A stretch of 64,000 bases of DNA from a virus. Of the stretch, positions 33,984 to 42,156 are shown in pieces. Position 1 is the stretch's first letter; each line of letters begins with the position of its first letter. The position numbers were made by a program, and so were the translations under genes. The stretch is taken from IMG/VR virus record IMGVR_UViG_3300042261_002158, positions 50,153 through 114,152 of that record; one strand, written 5' to 3'. The notes beneath the pieces are model-generated. The model did no database searches. It was not told the origin of the DNA and was given only the letters and a program-made list of their open reading frames with translations.

Positions 33984-34652
33984 TTAGCCCTGTCGGTTGA
34001 CTTTAGTTTTTAGTTTTCCTAAGCCAACTTCGGTTTGTACTACGAATTGCCAACCCATATTCTGAGCGTAATTATTCATCGCTGCCCATTTGGCACGATT
34101 TTGTTCATAATGGGTCTGATTGGCAGGCTTGACCTCCCAAATCTCTGTATCGCCGTTAATATAGTCAATTCGAATATCAGGAGTGTAATCGTGCCATTTT
34201 CCAGCATGATAATAAGGCACTTTAAATGGTTCTGCGGCGAAAGAGGCTACATCTTGGTCGTTTTCTAGCAAATTGTAAAAATCCTTTTCCATTCCAGAAC
34301 GATACTTTAATTCTTTGTTGCTTTTTTTGGAGACGAAAACTCCTGATTTAAAGTTGGGTTTTCTGGTGCTTTTCTTTGTGCCATTGGGCTTAAAGTCTTT
34401 CCAAACTGCTGCTTTGGTTTGTAGATTTTTGGGCATCACACGATTAGGATGTTTTAATTTGAAATGACTTTTAAGATCTCTGACGGGGCAATTGCAAGAT
34501 TCTACTGGACAAAGTATATATTCTCGACCTTCTTCGTGTACTTCAAGAATATGACTTTTGAATTCTTCGTGGCAAGTATAAGTTTTGCCGCAGCAGAAAC
34601 ATTGCCATTTTCTGGCTTTGCTCGATCCTGCGTCCTCAAAAAGCCGAGACAT
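33984..34652 (-). CDS. Zinc-finger and TnsA-like PD-(D/E)XK nuclease
   Basis: 222 residues from ATG 34652 (GAGGGTGAT upstream). Two C2H2-type fingers: CFCCGKTYTCHEEF...H.LEVH and a CPVESCNCPVRD...HFKLKH unit. Then a TnsA-type nuclease core: RSGMEKDFY (Glu), YTPDIRID (Asp) and EIWEVKP (ExK). TnsA cuts DNA ends in Tn7; phage relatives with this core are structure- or site-specific endonucleases. The fingers would supply DNA targeting. Lies first after the convergent small-gene block. Confidence 0.65.
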   Translation of the reverse strand: MSRLFEDAGSSKARKWQCFCCGKTYTCHEEFKSHILEVHEEGREYILCPVESCNCPVRDLKSHFKLKHPNRVMPKNLQTKAAVWKDFKPNGTKKSTRKPNFKSGVFVSKKSNKELKYRSGMEKDFYNLLENDQDVASFAAEPFKVPYYHAGKWHDYTPDIRIDYINGDTEIWEVKPANQTHYEQNRAKWAAMNNYAQNMGWQFVVQTEVGLGKLKTKVNRQG

Positions 34653-34656
34653 ATTA

Positions 34657-35037
34657 TCACCCTCTGGCATCTTCTAAATCTTGTACAAATTGAAGGGTTT
34701 CTTTTAGCTTTTTGTCTAATTCTAACACCATGATTTCAACAATTTCGTACAATTCTTTAACTTGACTTTCTCTATCAGTGGAAGGCAGTGGCCCATCAAC
34801 AAGTGTCACGCTGGTTACTGAATCTTTCTTAATATCTAAATTATATCTGTAGCTAAGATTTCCAATTTGTGTTTTGGTGATGTAGAAATCGTAAGTAACT
34901 CCACTGACTTCTTCAGTGGCTTTAAATTGTGTGCCGCCTAAATGTTCCCAGGTTAATCCTGCGGCGTTAGTTTTTTCTATAATTTCACGTACTAGAGCTT
35001 CATTATAAAGATCCTGGAGTTCAAGCAAACCTGCCAC
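34657..35037 (-). CDS. Hypothetical protein
   Basis: 126 residues from GTG 35037 behind a perfect GGAGG. Alpha-beta-alpha; C-terminal coiled coil. A TATATAAT octamer lies about 25 nt upstream of the start. Overlap-coupled to the nuclease gene. Confidence 0.6.
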   Translation of the reverse strand: MAGLLELQDLYNEALVREIIEKTNAAGLTWEHLGGTQFKATEEVSGVTYDFYITKTQIGNLSYRYNLDIKKDSVTSVTLVDGPLPSTDRESQVKELYEIVEIMVLELDKKLKETLQFVQDLEDARG

Positions 35038-35062
35038 AATGCCTCCAAAAATTTAATTCTAT

Positions 35063-35070
35063 ATTATATA
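35063..35070 (-). promoter_or_regulatory. TATATAAT octamer (candidate late promoter)
   Basis: Minus-strand TATATAAT about 25 nt upstream of the GTG at 35037 and in front of its GGAGG site. Same octamer as at 38809-38816 and 37172-37179. Confidence 0.45.
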
Positions 35071-35088
35071 TGTTTTGTTGTAAAAATA

Positions 35089-35499
35089 TTAAACTTCTTC
35101 AGAGTGAGTTTTGACAACGGCTTTAATATCGCCCTTTACAACTTTCGTCAATTTTTGAATCGCCTCTTCTCTGTCAATGATTTTAATCTTATCAAGATCA
35201 TTGTTGCTAAATATGTGAGTTGAAGGCTCACCTTTGGCCATTTTTTCTAAATTCTCTGCGGAGAAACTTGCATCTTCATCCCAGTTTTTTGGCAAATCAT
35301 CGTTTGGCTTCTTCATTTGTGCAAATACCATACGACTTTCTTCTCCTGCTCCAAATATATTAGCATCTTTGGTGAAAAAGAAAACAAAATCCGCTGTATC
35401 AATCATGGCGGCAATTTGATCTTCTGATTCTTGAATTATTAGATATTCGTCCCAAATATCCATTAATTCTCTAAATTTAGAAAAACCTGGAGAATTCAA
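35089..35499 (-). CDS. Acidic hypothetical protein
   Basis: 136 residues from TTG 35499 behind GAGGTG. Alpha/beta protein with FVFFFTKDANIFGAG near the centre. No family recognised. Divergent from the gene at 35546. Confidence 0.55.
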   Translation of the reverse strand: MNSPGFSKFRELMDIWDEYLIIQESEDQIAAMIDTADFVFFFTKDANIFGAGEESRMVFAQMKKPNDDLPKNWDEDASFSAENLEKMAKGEPSTHIFSNNDLDKIKIIDREEAIQKLTKVVKGDIKAVVKTHSEEV

Positions 35500-35531
35500 A
35501 GAACACCTCTTTTATATTTTCGTTCTTAACA

Positions 35532-35539
35532 TATATAGA
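35532..35539 (+). promoter_or_regulatory. TATATAGA octamer 6 nt before a start codon
   Basis: TATATAGA, six bases, then ATG 35546, with no Shine-Dalgarno. The same A/T core read backwards (TATATATG) faces the divergent gene at 35499. Confidence 0.45.
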
Positions 35540-35545
35540 TGTAGT

Positions 35546-36025
35546 ATGATTAGTTTTCGTAAATTTATGGAACAAGAAGCAGCACCTCCAATGGGAATTC
35601 CTGAATCCCCCGAGGCTCCTAATTCTTTAGGTTCCGATAAAACCAACAAACATCATTTTAAGATGTTGAAAATGAATATGAACATTGAAGATGATGACTT
35701 TGATGATTCGATGGGATTAGATGTTAAACCAGCATATATTGACAAAGAATTCAATGGTGTTTGGGTAAAACCTCCCATACCGGTCACATTTAAACCTGAT
35801 CCACACACAGAAGGTATTTATTTGGTTAAATTTTTATTGAGCGAAATGCCGTCAGGATCTTTTTTTTATCGGAACAAAATTAATGGAAAATATGTTTACA
35901 AAACGTACAAAGGAAAGATGAAAGACGAAATCATACCAATGTCAGAAGATAAATTAGCGGAAATTATAGCTGGCGGCTATCAAACGCCACAAACTGGCCC
36001 CATGCCTCCTTTAGGAGGTATGTAA
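35546..36025 (+). CDS. Candidate virion-associated protein with FRKFMEQE tag
   Basis: 159 residues. Starts MISFRKFMEQEAAPP, the N-terminal tag pattern shared by several proteins in this window and similar in style to T4 internal-protein capsid-targeting sequences. Middle region is acidic; a folded domain follows (about 65-150). Followed with a 1-nt overlap by another tagged gene. Confidence 0.55.
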   Translation: MISFRKFMEQEAAPPMGIPESPEAPNSLGSDKTNKHHFKMLKMNMNIEDDDFDDSMGLDVKPAYIDKEFNGVWVKPPIPVTFKPDPHTEGIYLVKFLLSEMPSGSFFYRNKINGKYVYKTYKGKMKDEIIPMSEDKLAEIIAGGYQTPQTGPMPPLGGM

Positions 36026-36198
36026 TGAAATTTAAAGAGTGGCTTGCTAAAGAAATGACAGATAGCTCTTGTGTTGCTAGTTTTGCCAGACCGACTATGT
36101 CCATGCAAACCAGAACTTGGCCAGAACCAGTTGTTCTGATGAATTATAACAAAAGAAAGCCAAAAAAGGTTAAGCAGTCTCAAAAGGATTGGTTGTAG
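36025..36198 (+). CDS. Small basic protein with FKEWLAKE tag
   Basis: 57 residues, MKFKEWLAKEMTD then a basic C-terminus (NYNKRKPKKVKQ). Overlaps the previous stop (TAATG) and has GGAGGT upstream. The end overlaps the convergent gene by 29 nt. A tagged basic peptide would suit packaging with DNA; this is inference. Confidence 0.5.
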   Translation: MKFKEWLAKEMTDSSCVASFARPTMSMQTRTWPEPVVLMNYNKRKPKKVKQSQKDWL

Positions 36199-37168
36199 CT
36201 AGAGATTGAACTTGCTGATAGCTGATGTGGCCATGTCCAATTTGTTTGAATTTCTTTTCTTGAATAAAGCTTAAGTTGTACAATCTATTCAATTTGTATC
36301 GGTTAATTGAATCAAGAATAAAACTCATGGATTCTACAGTTCCTTCTAGACCCCATTTTTCTAAGGAATTTAGTTTGTTTTGTATGTAATTGCTCCAGGT
36401 CTTTTGATCAATAGAAGGTACGAGAAGATAAAGTTCTGATCCTTGAGGAATTTTTGTCGTTTTATTTTTGACTCGCCATTCAAATTCATCTGAATAGGTT
36501 TCTCCTATTTTTTTCAACATAGCAACAATAATTTGGTGGGCTTCTTCTAGAGTAAGATCAATCTTCCAATGAGATTGATCTTGAGAAGCTCCTTTTTGCA
36601 GCCATCTTGCGAAATCCCAGGTGTTTTTAATCTTATTTGGCTGGGGAAAATCTCTTCCTCCATCGTAATTAAACCCATTATAAATGGCCGCACACTTCTT
36701 CTGAAAGTCAGTCAGTCTGTCATAAGCATATCTGGATGGAAAACCATAACTATCTGGCGGTTCTTTTTTTGTTAAACTTTCTGCTGCATTACGGAGATAT
36801 GAGCTAAGTTTTGTTCTAATTGAGTCCCAATTTGATTTAAACTCTTCAGGTTTATGGCTCCAGAGTCTAAGTAAGGCGTTGAGATTATTATTAGTCAGGT
36901 ATTCTGGATTGTTGTATTGAACTCTGGATAATTTGTTCAATTTTTCGAAATGGTAACCATCCATAACCAATAGCATTTCTCTGGCAACTCCGAAGAAATC
37001 ACGAATGATATTTTCACTACTGCTTACTCCTGACATTCCAGATAACTCTAAATTTGCTAATTGCTTTGGTACATCTGGGTGATATTTAGAGAAACTGCCA
37101 GCAACAAAGTATTTGTCGGGCACATCGTCTGGAGTATAAGATGATTCTACGAATTTACCAAATCTCAT
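36170..37168 (-). CDS. Tagged paralogue A (MRFGKFVESS)
   Basis: 332 residues. Paralogue of the next gene: both share the N-terminal tag, D(V/I)PDKYF, (I/L)SRVQYNNPEY, the NTWD(F/L)ARWLQ segment and a KIPxGSELY(L/I)LVPSI strand. No known domain recognised. SD-less start with TATATAAT three bases upstream. Candidate packaged or structural protein. Confidence 0.6.
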   Translation of the reverse strand: MRFGKFVESSYTPDDVPDKYFVAGSFSKYHPDVPKQLANLELSGMSGVSSSENIIRDFFGVAREMLLVMDGYHFEKLNKLSRVQYNNPEYLTNNNLNALLRLWSHKPEEFKSNWDSIRTKLSSYLRNAAESLTKKEPPDSYGFPSRYAYDRLTDFQKKCAAIYNGFNYDGGRDFPQPNKIKNTWDFARWLQKGASQDQSHWKIDLTLEEAHQIIVAMLKKIGETYSDEFEWRVKNKTTKIPQGSELYLLVPSIDQKTWSNYIQNKLNSLEKWGLEGTVESMSFILDSINRYKLNRLYNLSFIQEKKFKQIGHGHISYQQVQSLATTNPFETA

Positions 37169-37171
37169 GCA

Positions 37172-37179
37172 ATTATATA
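37172..37179 (-). promoter_or_regulatory. TATATAAT octamer 3 nt before a start codon
   Basis: Minus-strand TATATAAT, TGC, ATG 37168. Same 3-nt gap as the paralogue's element at 38116-38123. Confidence 0.4.
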
Positions 37180-38112
37180 TTAAGCTGCTTCAGCTTCTTG
37201 AGAAAGAGTGCTTTTAGAAATAGACTTAAGAGTTTGGTAGGTGATTCCGCTTTTTACCATGCCATAACGTTCTTGATCTACAAATCTTATATTGTATATT
37301 GTATCTAAGCCGAAGTTACTAATGCCATTTTTGATTGAATTTATTTCTTCCAAGTCTCTGGCTTGAAGACTGGCATATATTGGATTGGTATTAATAGATG
37401 GAACAAGAATATACAATTCTGATCCTTTTGGTATTTTTAGTATCTTGTTTTTAATCAACCATTCTTTTTCGCCTTGAAAAGTTTCTCCATTTTCGATTAA
37501 GGCACGAACAACGACTTTGTGTGATTCTTCTAAGGTCAGGTTGATATTACAGATTTGAATTATTCCCTGTTGTAACCATCTGGCTAAATCCCAAGTATTT
37601 CTGATGTTTGTCAGTGGGGCAAAATTGGATGCCATGCTGTTTGAGGAATTTTTATCATTTTGTATGTAATTATGGATTTCAAAGCATTTGTGTTGGAATT
37701 CCATATTTCCTTGATTTGTTTTAGAAAAATCAAAAAATACTTTCCGAATGCAGTCAAAGAATGAATATCGAACATTACTCTGGTGATCATCAAGGTTTTG
37801 GCTATAATTCCAGAGTCGAAGTAATACTCTTAAATTATTACTTACCATATACTCTGGGTTGTTGTATTGAATTCTTGATATTTTATTGATGGATTCGAAT
37901 TGAACTCCATTCATGGCTAGTAGTAATTTTGCTCCGTATTGGCTGAAAAAACTGCTAATAATTTGTTCGCTACTACTAACCCCTTCTATTCCTGGCAATT
38001 GAAGACCTGATAATTGTTGAAATGTATCGGGACGAAGATTGAAAGCCAAAAAATATTTATCAGGAATATCTTTTGCTCCATAAGATGCTTCAATGAATTG
38101 TCGAAATTTCAT
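37180..38112 (-). CDS. Tagged paralogue B (MKFRQFIEAS)
   Basis: 310 residues; paralogue of 36170-37168 over most of its length. F-I-E/A after the first helix is compatible with a T4 gp21-type prohead protease site (hydrophobic-x-Glu). C-terminus ends QEAEAA. Start lacks a ribosome site and is preceded by TATATATT and three bases. Confidence 0.6.
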   Translation of the reverse strand: MKFRQFIEASYGAKDIPDKYFLAFNLRPDTFQQLSGLQLPGIEGVSSSEQIISSFFSQYGAKLLLAMNGVQFESINKISRIQYNNPEYMVSNNLRVLLRLWNYSQNLDDHQSNVRYSFFDCIRKVFFDFSKTNQGNMEFQHKCFEIHNYIQNDKNSSNSMASNFAPLTNIRNTWDLARWLQQGIIQICNINLTLEESHKVVVRALIENGETFQGEKEWLIKNKILKIPKGSELYILVPSINTNPIYASLQARDLEEINSIKNGISNFGLDTIYNIRFVDQERYGMVKSGITYQTLKSISKSTLSQEAEAA

Positions 38113-38115
38113 GAA

Positions 38116-38123
38116 AATATATA
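38116..38123 (-). promoter_or_regulatory. TATATATT octamer 3 nt before a start codon
   Basis: Minus-strand TATATATT, TTC, ATG 38112; no Shine-Dalgarno. Confidence 0.4.
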
Positions 38124-38133
38124 TTCTTTAATT

Positions 38134-38442
38134 TCACAAATCATTAATTGTATTATAAGGATTTGGACCCATATGAGAGAGCTTTTCTGCTGTTTCTCTT
38201 TCTTTTTTGACTTTAGGGATGTTATGTTTAAATCTATAGTCGTGTCCTGTGCTTTCATTGTTCCATTTTCCAGTTCCTACTGGATCGGCAAAGGCAAATC
38301 CACAAGCAGAAACTAGTTTTTCTTTCTTTTTAGACTTACAATGAGGACATTTAACAGATTTGTATTTTCCTGTAGGGTCAAAACTGGTTATTTCGTCATA
38401 TTGTTGGTCACAATTTTTGCATACAAATTCATAAATTGGCAA
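38134..38442 (-). CDS. FmdB-like zinc ribbon protein with C-terminal extension
   Basis: 102 residues from TTG 38442, chosen for AAGGAGA 5-10 nt upstream. LPIYEFVCKNC...CPHC matches the FmdB-type ribbon; a 55-residue C-terminal extension (GTGKWNNESTGHDYRFK) is additional. Second member of the family in this window (see 27328). Confidence 0.65.
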   Translation of the reverse strand: MPIYEFVCKNCDQQYDEITSFDPTGKYKSVKCPHCKSKKKEKLVSACGFAFADPVGTGKWNNESTGHDYRFKHNIPKVKKERETAEKLSHMGPNPYNTINDL

Positions 38443-38452
38443 AGTATTCTCC

Positions 38453-38785
38453 TTAATTGTCTTCAGGAGGTGGATCATTGTAAAATTCCACATCCTCTGT
38501 AATTTGAGTTAATTTCTTGAAAATTTTCTCAATTTCTTTAAGTTTATAATCAGAACTTCTAAATCTCCATAAGAAGCTATTTTCGGCAATTTGCACGGCT
38601 GTATTCATTAGATCTGAATCAGGATTGATCTGAGACATGTTCATGTGTAATGCTTCCAGAAGCTGGTCCGGTTCAATATATCTGATTTCACCTTCGTCTT
38701 CGTCCATTTCTTCGTTGTCGTCAAATTCAAATTCGTTCTTATCATTTTCTGAATCATATGGATCGTAATCATAAAATCTCTTCAT
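38453..38785 (-). CDS. Acidic hypothetical protein
   Basis: 110 residues with a very acidic first third (DYDPYDSENDKNEFEF...) and a helical C-terminal part. AGAGG ribosome site; TATATAAT upstream at 38809-38816 inside the previous gene. Confidence 0.6.
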   Translation of the reverse strand: MKRFYDYDPYDSENDKNEFEFDDNEEMDEDEGEIRYIEPDQLLEALHMNMSQINPDSDLMNTAVQIAENSFLWRFRSSDYKLKEIEKIFKKLTQITEDVEFYNDPPPEDN

Positions 38786-38796
38786 ATTGAACCTCT

Positions 38797-39444
38797 TTAT
38801 GTTAACGCATTATATAATGGACATAATTTTTGCCACATCTCAAATACCCGAGTCTCATTCACCGTCATCGGTGCATTGACAAGACCCAATGCATTTGAAA
38901 ATGGGCATCCCCTTAAAGTATGTATCCATCTTCCACAACCTTTGCTATAATTAATCAACCATGACAAATCTTCAGATTCTTTAGCTTGTGGGCAAATTTG
39001 CTCGTCATATTCCCACTGATCGCCTATTAAAAAATGTTGATCTAATAAAATATCGATATCATTGTCTTGCAAAAACCAAGCATGTTGATTAATCCATGAT
39101 TTCGAAAATACTTCCAAGTCAGGTGTATCCAGCACCATGGTTAGTGGAAAAACAATCATTAAGTCTTTGTTTTTAATTGATTTGCGTAATTTCCTAGCTG
39201 AATCTAAAGTATTTGCTATTGTGTCGTCTTTAGTAAGTTTGTTATGATGCACAATGGGAATGCGAAGTTTTTTTGTCCATTGAAATAACACAAATGGAGT
39301 TTTGTTATTTCTTTGACACGCTAACACAATTTGAGCATCTGGGAGATTTTTGTAAATGGAATACCATGTTCCAAAAGTTTCCCAGTCTTTCTCTGGTTCA
39401 GTTACTATTAATATTGATAAATTGTGTCCTGTTTCGCTAATCAT
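38797..39444 (-). CDS. Hypothetical protein, possibly nucleotide-sugar-transferase-like
   Basis: 215 residues. The pattern SILIVTEPEKDWETFGTWY, then AQIVLACQRN and KLRIPIVHH resembles the start of a GT-A-type fold, but no DxD is clear. Divergent from DHFR. Function uncertain. Confidence 0.45.
   Translation of the reverse strand: MISETGHNLSILIVTEPEKDWETFGTWYSIYKNLPDAQIVLACQRNNKTPFVLFQWTKKLRIPIVHHNKLTKDDTIANTLDSARKLRKSIKNKDLMIVFPLTMVLDTPDLEVFSKSWINQHAWFLQDNDIDILLDQHFLIGDQWEYDEQICPQAKESEDLSWLINYSKGCGRWIHTLRGCPFSNALGLVNAPMTVNETRVFEMWQKLCPLYNALT
38809..38816 (-). promoter_or_regulatory. TATATAAT octamer (candidate late promoter)
   Basis: Minus-strand TATATAAT about 23 nt upstream of the start at 38785, in front of its AGAGG ribosome site; located in the last codons of the upstream gene. 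Confidence 0.45.
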
Positions 39445-39463
39445 TATTATAAAAGAGTTTAGG

Positions 39464-39931
39464 ATGATTACAATTATTGTGGCTTATTCAAAGAATTTCG
39501 TTATTGGTAAAGATGGACAGATTCCCTGGCATATTCCAGAGGATTTGAAACATTTCAAAAAGATTACAGGGAATTCCCCTCTAATTATGGGAAGAGTCAC
39601 TTGGGAAAGCCTGCCAGTAAAACCTTTGCCTAATCGTCTAAATGTAGTTGTTTCTAGAAAATTGCCGTCTCTAGGAAGAGTAGTGAATTCATTGGAACAT
39701 GCGATTACTTTTTGTGATTTGATGGATGGTAGGAGAAATTATTTCATCATTGGTGGTGGCAGGATTTATCGTGAAGCTTTGAAACAGAATTTGGTAGATA
39801 AAGTAATTGCTTCAGAAGTTAAGGCATCTTACGATGGAGATACATTCTTTCCTGATCTATATAAATTAGGTTGGAAATCCAATCTACTTGAAGAACATGA
39901 GTTGTTTAATGTTGTTGAATACACGAAATAA
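39464..39931 (+). CDS. folA: Dihydrofolate reductase
   Basis: 155 residues. Clear DHFR: MITIIVAYSKNFVIGKDGQIPWHIPEDL at the start (cofactor/substrate loop with W and the acidic residue in PED), PLIMGRVTWESLP (NADPH-binding), and YFIIGGGRIYREAL. Reduces dihydrofolate for thymidylate synthesis; T4 carries its own frd gene for the same reason. No thymidylate synthase was seen in the window. The next gene starts inside its 3' end. Confidence 0.95.
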   Translation: MITIIVAYSKNFVIGKDGQIPWHIPEDLKHFKKITGNSPLIMGRVTWESLPVKPLPNRLNVVVSRKLPSLGRVVNSLEHAITFCDLMDGRRNYFIIGGGRIYREALKQNLVDKVIASEVKASYDGDTFFPDLYKLGWKSNLLEEHELFNVVEYTK

Positions 39932-40400
39932 AGCATTCACACTTGTAGAAATGATGTTAGTACTTGCCATTATTGTATTTATGGTAGGTATGGCATTGCC
40001 ATTCGTATTAAAAGATATTACCAAATCCAATCTGCAAATTGCAGTTAAAAATTTAAGAAATGATCTGAAACACTATCAGTTACTGTCGAAGTCTAAAGGT
40101 AAACAGGTTATTTTCAAATACAAACCAGAAACTTCTGTTTATTATTTTGATGACGAAGAGAAGAAATTGCCTTATGAATTGAAATTTGATATAAGTGATA
40201 ATCCTAAAATCATTTTTTATCCTAATGGAAGATGCGAAGATAATACAATTGTGATAATGCAGGAAGAAAGAAGAGGTATTGTTACAGTTCAGGGAATGAC
40301 AGGAAGAATTTCGGTTGATTTTAAGAAAGTAGAAAAAGATGAGCAGCAAATTTGCGAAGAAGAACCAATTGAAAGCTCAGTGGGGCAAATTGCCCCATGA
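39897..40400 (+). CDS. GspH/FimT-type pseudopilin
   Basis: 167 residues (start 39897 or ATG 39909; both overlap the DHFR end). N-terminus carries a prepilin signal: short basic leader RNKA, then FTLVEMMLVLAIIVFMVGMAL, with the Glu at +5 and the methylated Phe at +1; Ala replaces the usual Gly before the cut site. The rest matches GspH/FimT minor pseudopilins: a long helix (NLRNDLKHYQLLSKSKG), then FYPNGRCEDNTIVI and TGRISVDF. In bacteria these form the tip of type II secretion/type IV pilus pseudopili. Unusual in a phage; possibly acquired from the host. Confidence 0.8.
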   Translation: MSCLMLLNTRNKAFTLVEMMLVLAIIVFMVGMALPFVLKDITKSNLQIAVKNLRNDLKHYQLLSKSKGKQVIFKYKPETSVYYFDDEEKKLPYELKFDISDNPKIIFYPNGRCEDNTIVIMQEERRGIVTVQGMTGRISVDFKKVEKDEQQICEEEPIESSVGQIAP

Positions 40401-40608
40401 GTCACCTGATTTAATATTTAGTAATGGAGAAGGTACTTCTTCTGCTGATCGGTCATTGTTGTATTATATGTTTTGTTCAGATCGACAAAGATGGGATTAT
40501 GAAAAAAATGGGATGGCTTTCGATCCTAGTTTTGTCAAAGAGTTGGAAAATCGAGGTTATGATATAAAGACATTAAAATTTAGCATTCAAAAAAAAGATG
40601 AACAATAA
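40339..40608 (+). CDS. Small hypothetical protein
   Basis: 89 residues. Overlaps the pseudopilin gene by 62 nt, which makes the exact start uncertain, but the C-terminal two-thirds (YYMFCSDRQRWDYEKNG...GYDIKTLKFSI) looks like a folded conserved protein. No family named. Confidence 0.5.
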   Translation: MSSKFAKKNQLKAQWGKLPHESPDLIFSNGEGTSSADRSLLYYMFCSDRQRWDYEKNGMAFDPSFVKELENRGYDIKTLKFSIQKKDEQ

Positions 40609-40780
40609 CTCAAATAAGAAAGAGCTTCTGCCAGAATTAACCGTATCTATTGGTTACTTGGTGTTAAAAGGGGTATTTCAAGCGATTTGTGGTTTTTTGG
40701 GTCTAGAAGCTTTTAAAAAATACGTTTGGAAAAAAAAGGATGACAAAAAACAACATTCTGAAGATGTTTCTGAGACGTAA
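40598..40780 (+). CDS. Small membrane protein
   Basis: 60 residues with one hydrophobic segment (TVSIGYLVLKGVFQAICGFL) and a lysine-rich cytoplasmic tail. Overlaps both neighbours (11 and 41 nt). Confidence 0.45.
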   Translation: MNNNSNKKELLPELTVSIGYLVLKGVFQAICGFLGLEAFKKYVWKKKDDKKQHSEDVSET

Positions 40781-42110
40781 TCATCAAAATTGCGTGAGGG
40801 TTCACTGTCTAGGTGATGCAATGATTGATGAGTATTTTTCGGTCAAGGTGGATCGAATTTCTCCAGAAACTCCTATGCCGATTATGACTTCGACTACTGA
40901 TGAGCCTATTCGTAAGCCAGGAGGAGCCGCAAATGTAGCTTATCAATTCAAACATTTCAATGTGGATGCAAGTTTGATTTGTTTTTGGGATGCTTTACCC
41001 ATGAAGGTGTATAAGGATCATAAATTGAAAACCATTACTGCATGGGAGGCAGATGCTTTTTTGCCAATTAAAAGAAGGTTTTTAGATGGACACACACAGA
41101 TTGTAAGACATGATATTGAGCAATTTCTTTGTGGACGTTCTCAGGAACAAATCAATGAATTTGCTAGAAGAATAGTAAGTGAAATCAAAAAAGCAGAAAA
41201 GCCGGATGTGGCTATATTTTCTGATTATGATAAAGGATTTTTTAAATCAGACGTTAATTTTTTGGATCAATATCGAGATGTAGTGACCATTGTAGACCCA
41301 AAACGTGGTCCTTTGTCCAGATGGAAAGGCTGTACCATCTTTAAGCCTAATAAAATTGAAGCAGAAAATCTCAGCGGTTATAGCAGTTGGAGAAATCAAG
41401 CTCAATTTTTCATGGAAGAATTAGGTTGTGAAGCGGTGGTAATTACCTTTGGAGGCGAAAAGGTAGCTGGAATTTATAAAAATGAGCTATTTGAATTTCA
41501 ACCTTGTCGTCCACATGTTCATGTAGATAGCGTGGTGGGTGCTGGAGATTGTTTTGCAGCTTGTTTTGCTATGGCAATTGGTCAGAGATTTACAGTTGCT
41601 GAGGCCGCAGAAATTGCTTGGAATGCTGGTGCTGTCTATGTTCAAAACAATATGAATCGACCCATTATTCCTGCTGAGATCCTTCCAGATGGCATTGTAG
41701 AGCCCATGGATTTAAAAGATCGAGACTTTAAGCTCGTATTCACCAATGGATGCTTCGATTTGCTCCATGAAGGTCATCTAATGACCTTAAATTATGCTAA
41801 GAGCAAGGGCGATAAGTTGGTAGTTGCTATCAATTCTGATGAGAGCGTGAAGAGGTTAAAGGGTCCAAATCGTCCAATTAAGCCTTTGGAGCAAAGGATG
41901 GCGGTGATGGCAGCATTGGAGATGGTTGATTTTGTAGTCAGTTTTGATGAAGATACACCCTTAGAGATTATTAAAGAGATATGTCCTGACGTATTAATTA
42001 AAGGGTCAGATTATAAAATTGAGGATATAGTGGGACATGACTTGGTTCCTGAGGTATATCGTGCTCCCATTATTCCTGATCTGAGCACTTCAAATTTTTT
42101 AATAAAATAA
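40740..42110 (+). CDS. hldE: HldE-like bifunctional heptose kinase/adenylyltransferase
   Basis: 456 residues (E. coli HldE 477). N-terminal PfkB/ribokinase domain: CLGDAMIDEYF (23-33), the GGAANVA segment (61-67) and GAGDCFAACF (267-276). C-terminal nucleotidyltransferase: FTNGCFDLLHEGH (334-346, HxGH-type motif) and NSDESVKRLKGPNRP. HldE makes ADP-heptose for LPS core; both active halves appear intact. Together with GT9-like proteins in this window it may modify host LPS, block superinfection or decorate virions. Close relatives acting on other sugars are possible. Start overlaps the previous gene by 41 nt; a later ATG at 40764 is an alternative. Confidence 0.85.
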   Translation: MTKNNILKMFLRRNHQNCVRVHCLGDAMIDEYFSVKVDRISPETPMPIMTSTTDEPIRKPGGAANVAYQFKHFNVDASLICFWDALPMKVYKDHKLKTITAWEADAFLPIKRRFLDGHTQIVRHDIEQFLCGRSQEQINEFARRIVSEIKKAEKPDVAIFSDYDKGFFKSDVNFLDQYRDVVTIVDPKRGPLSRWKGCTIFKPNKIEAENLSGYSSWRNQAQFFMEELGCEAVVITFGGEKVAGIYKNELFEFQPCRPHVHVDSVVGAGDCFAACFAMAIGQRFTVAEAAEIAWNAGAVYVQNNMNRPIIPAEILPDGIVEPMDLKDRDFKLVFTNGCFDLLHEGHLMTLNYAKSKGDKLVVAINSDESVKRLKGPNRPIKPLEQRMAVMAALEMVDFVVSFDEDTPLEIIKEICPDVLIKGSDYKIEDIVGHDLVPEVYRAPIIPDLSTSNFLIK

Positions 42111-42126
42111 ATTGAAAATGAAATAA

Positions 42127-42156
42127 TTTTTCTCATTTATAAATGGATGAGAAAAA
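42127..42156 (+). promoter_or_regulatory. Hairpin over the start of the HNH gene
   Basis: TTTTTCTCAT (42127-42136) pairs perfectly with ATGAGAAAAA (42147-42156), which contains the start codon. In the mRNA the start would be sealed; phage homing endonucleases such as I-TevI are known to be held off by similar early-message hairpins. Confidence 0.5.

Noticed and set aside
40339-40608. Idea that this frame is a shadow of the pseudopilin gene
   Set aside because: Most of it lies beyond the pseudopilin stop and looks like a folded protein, so it was kept as a gene with uncertain start.
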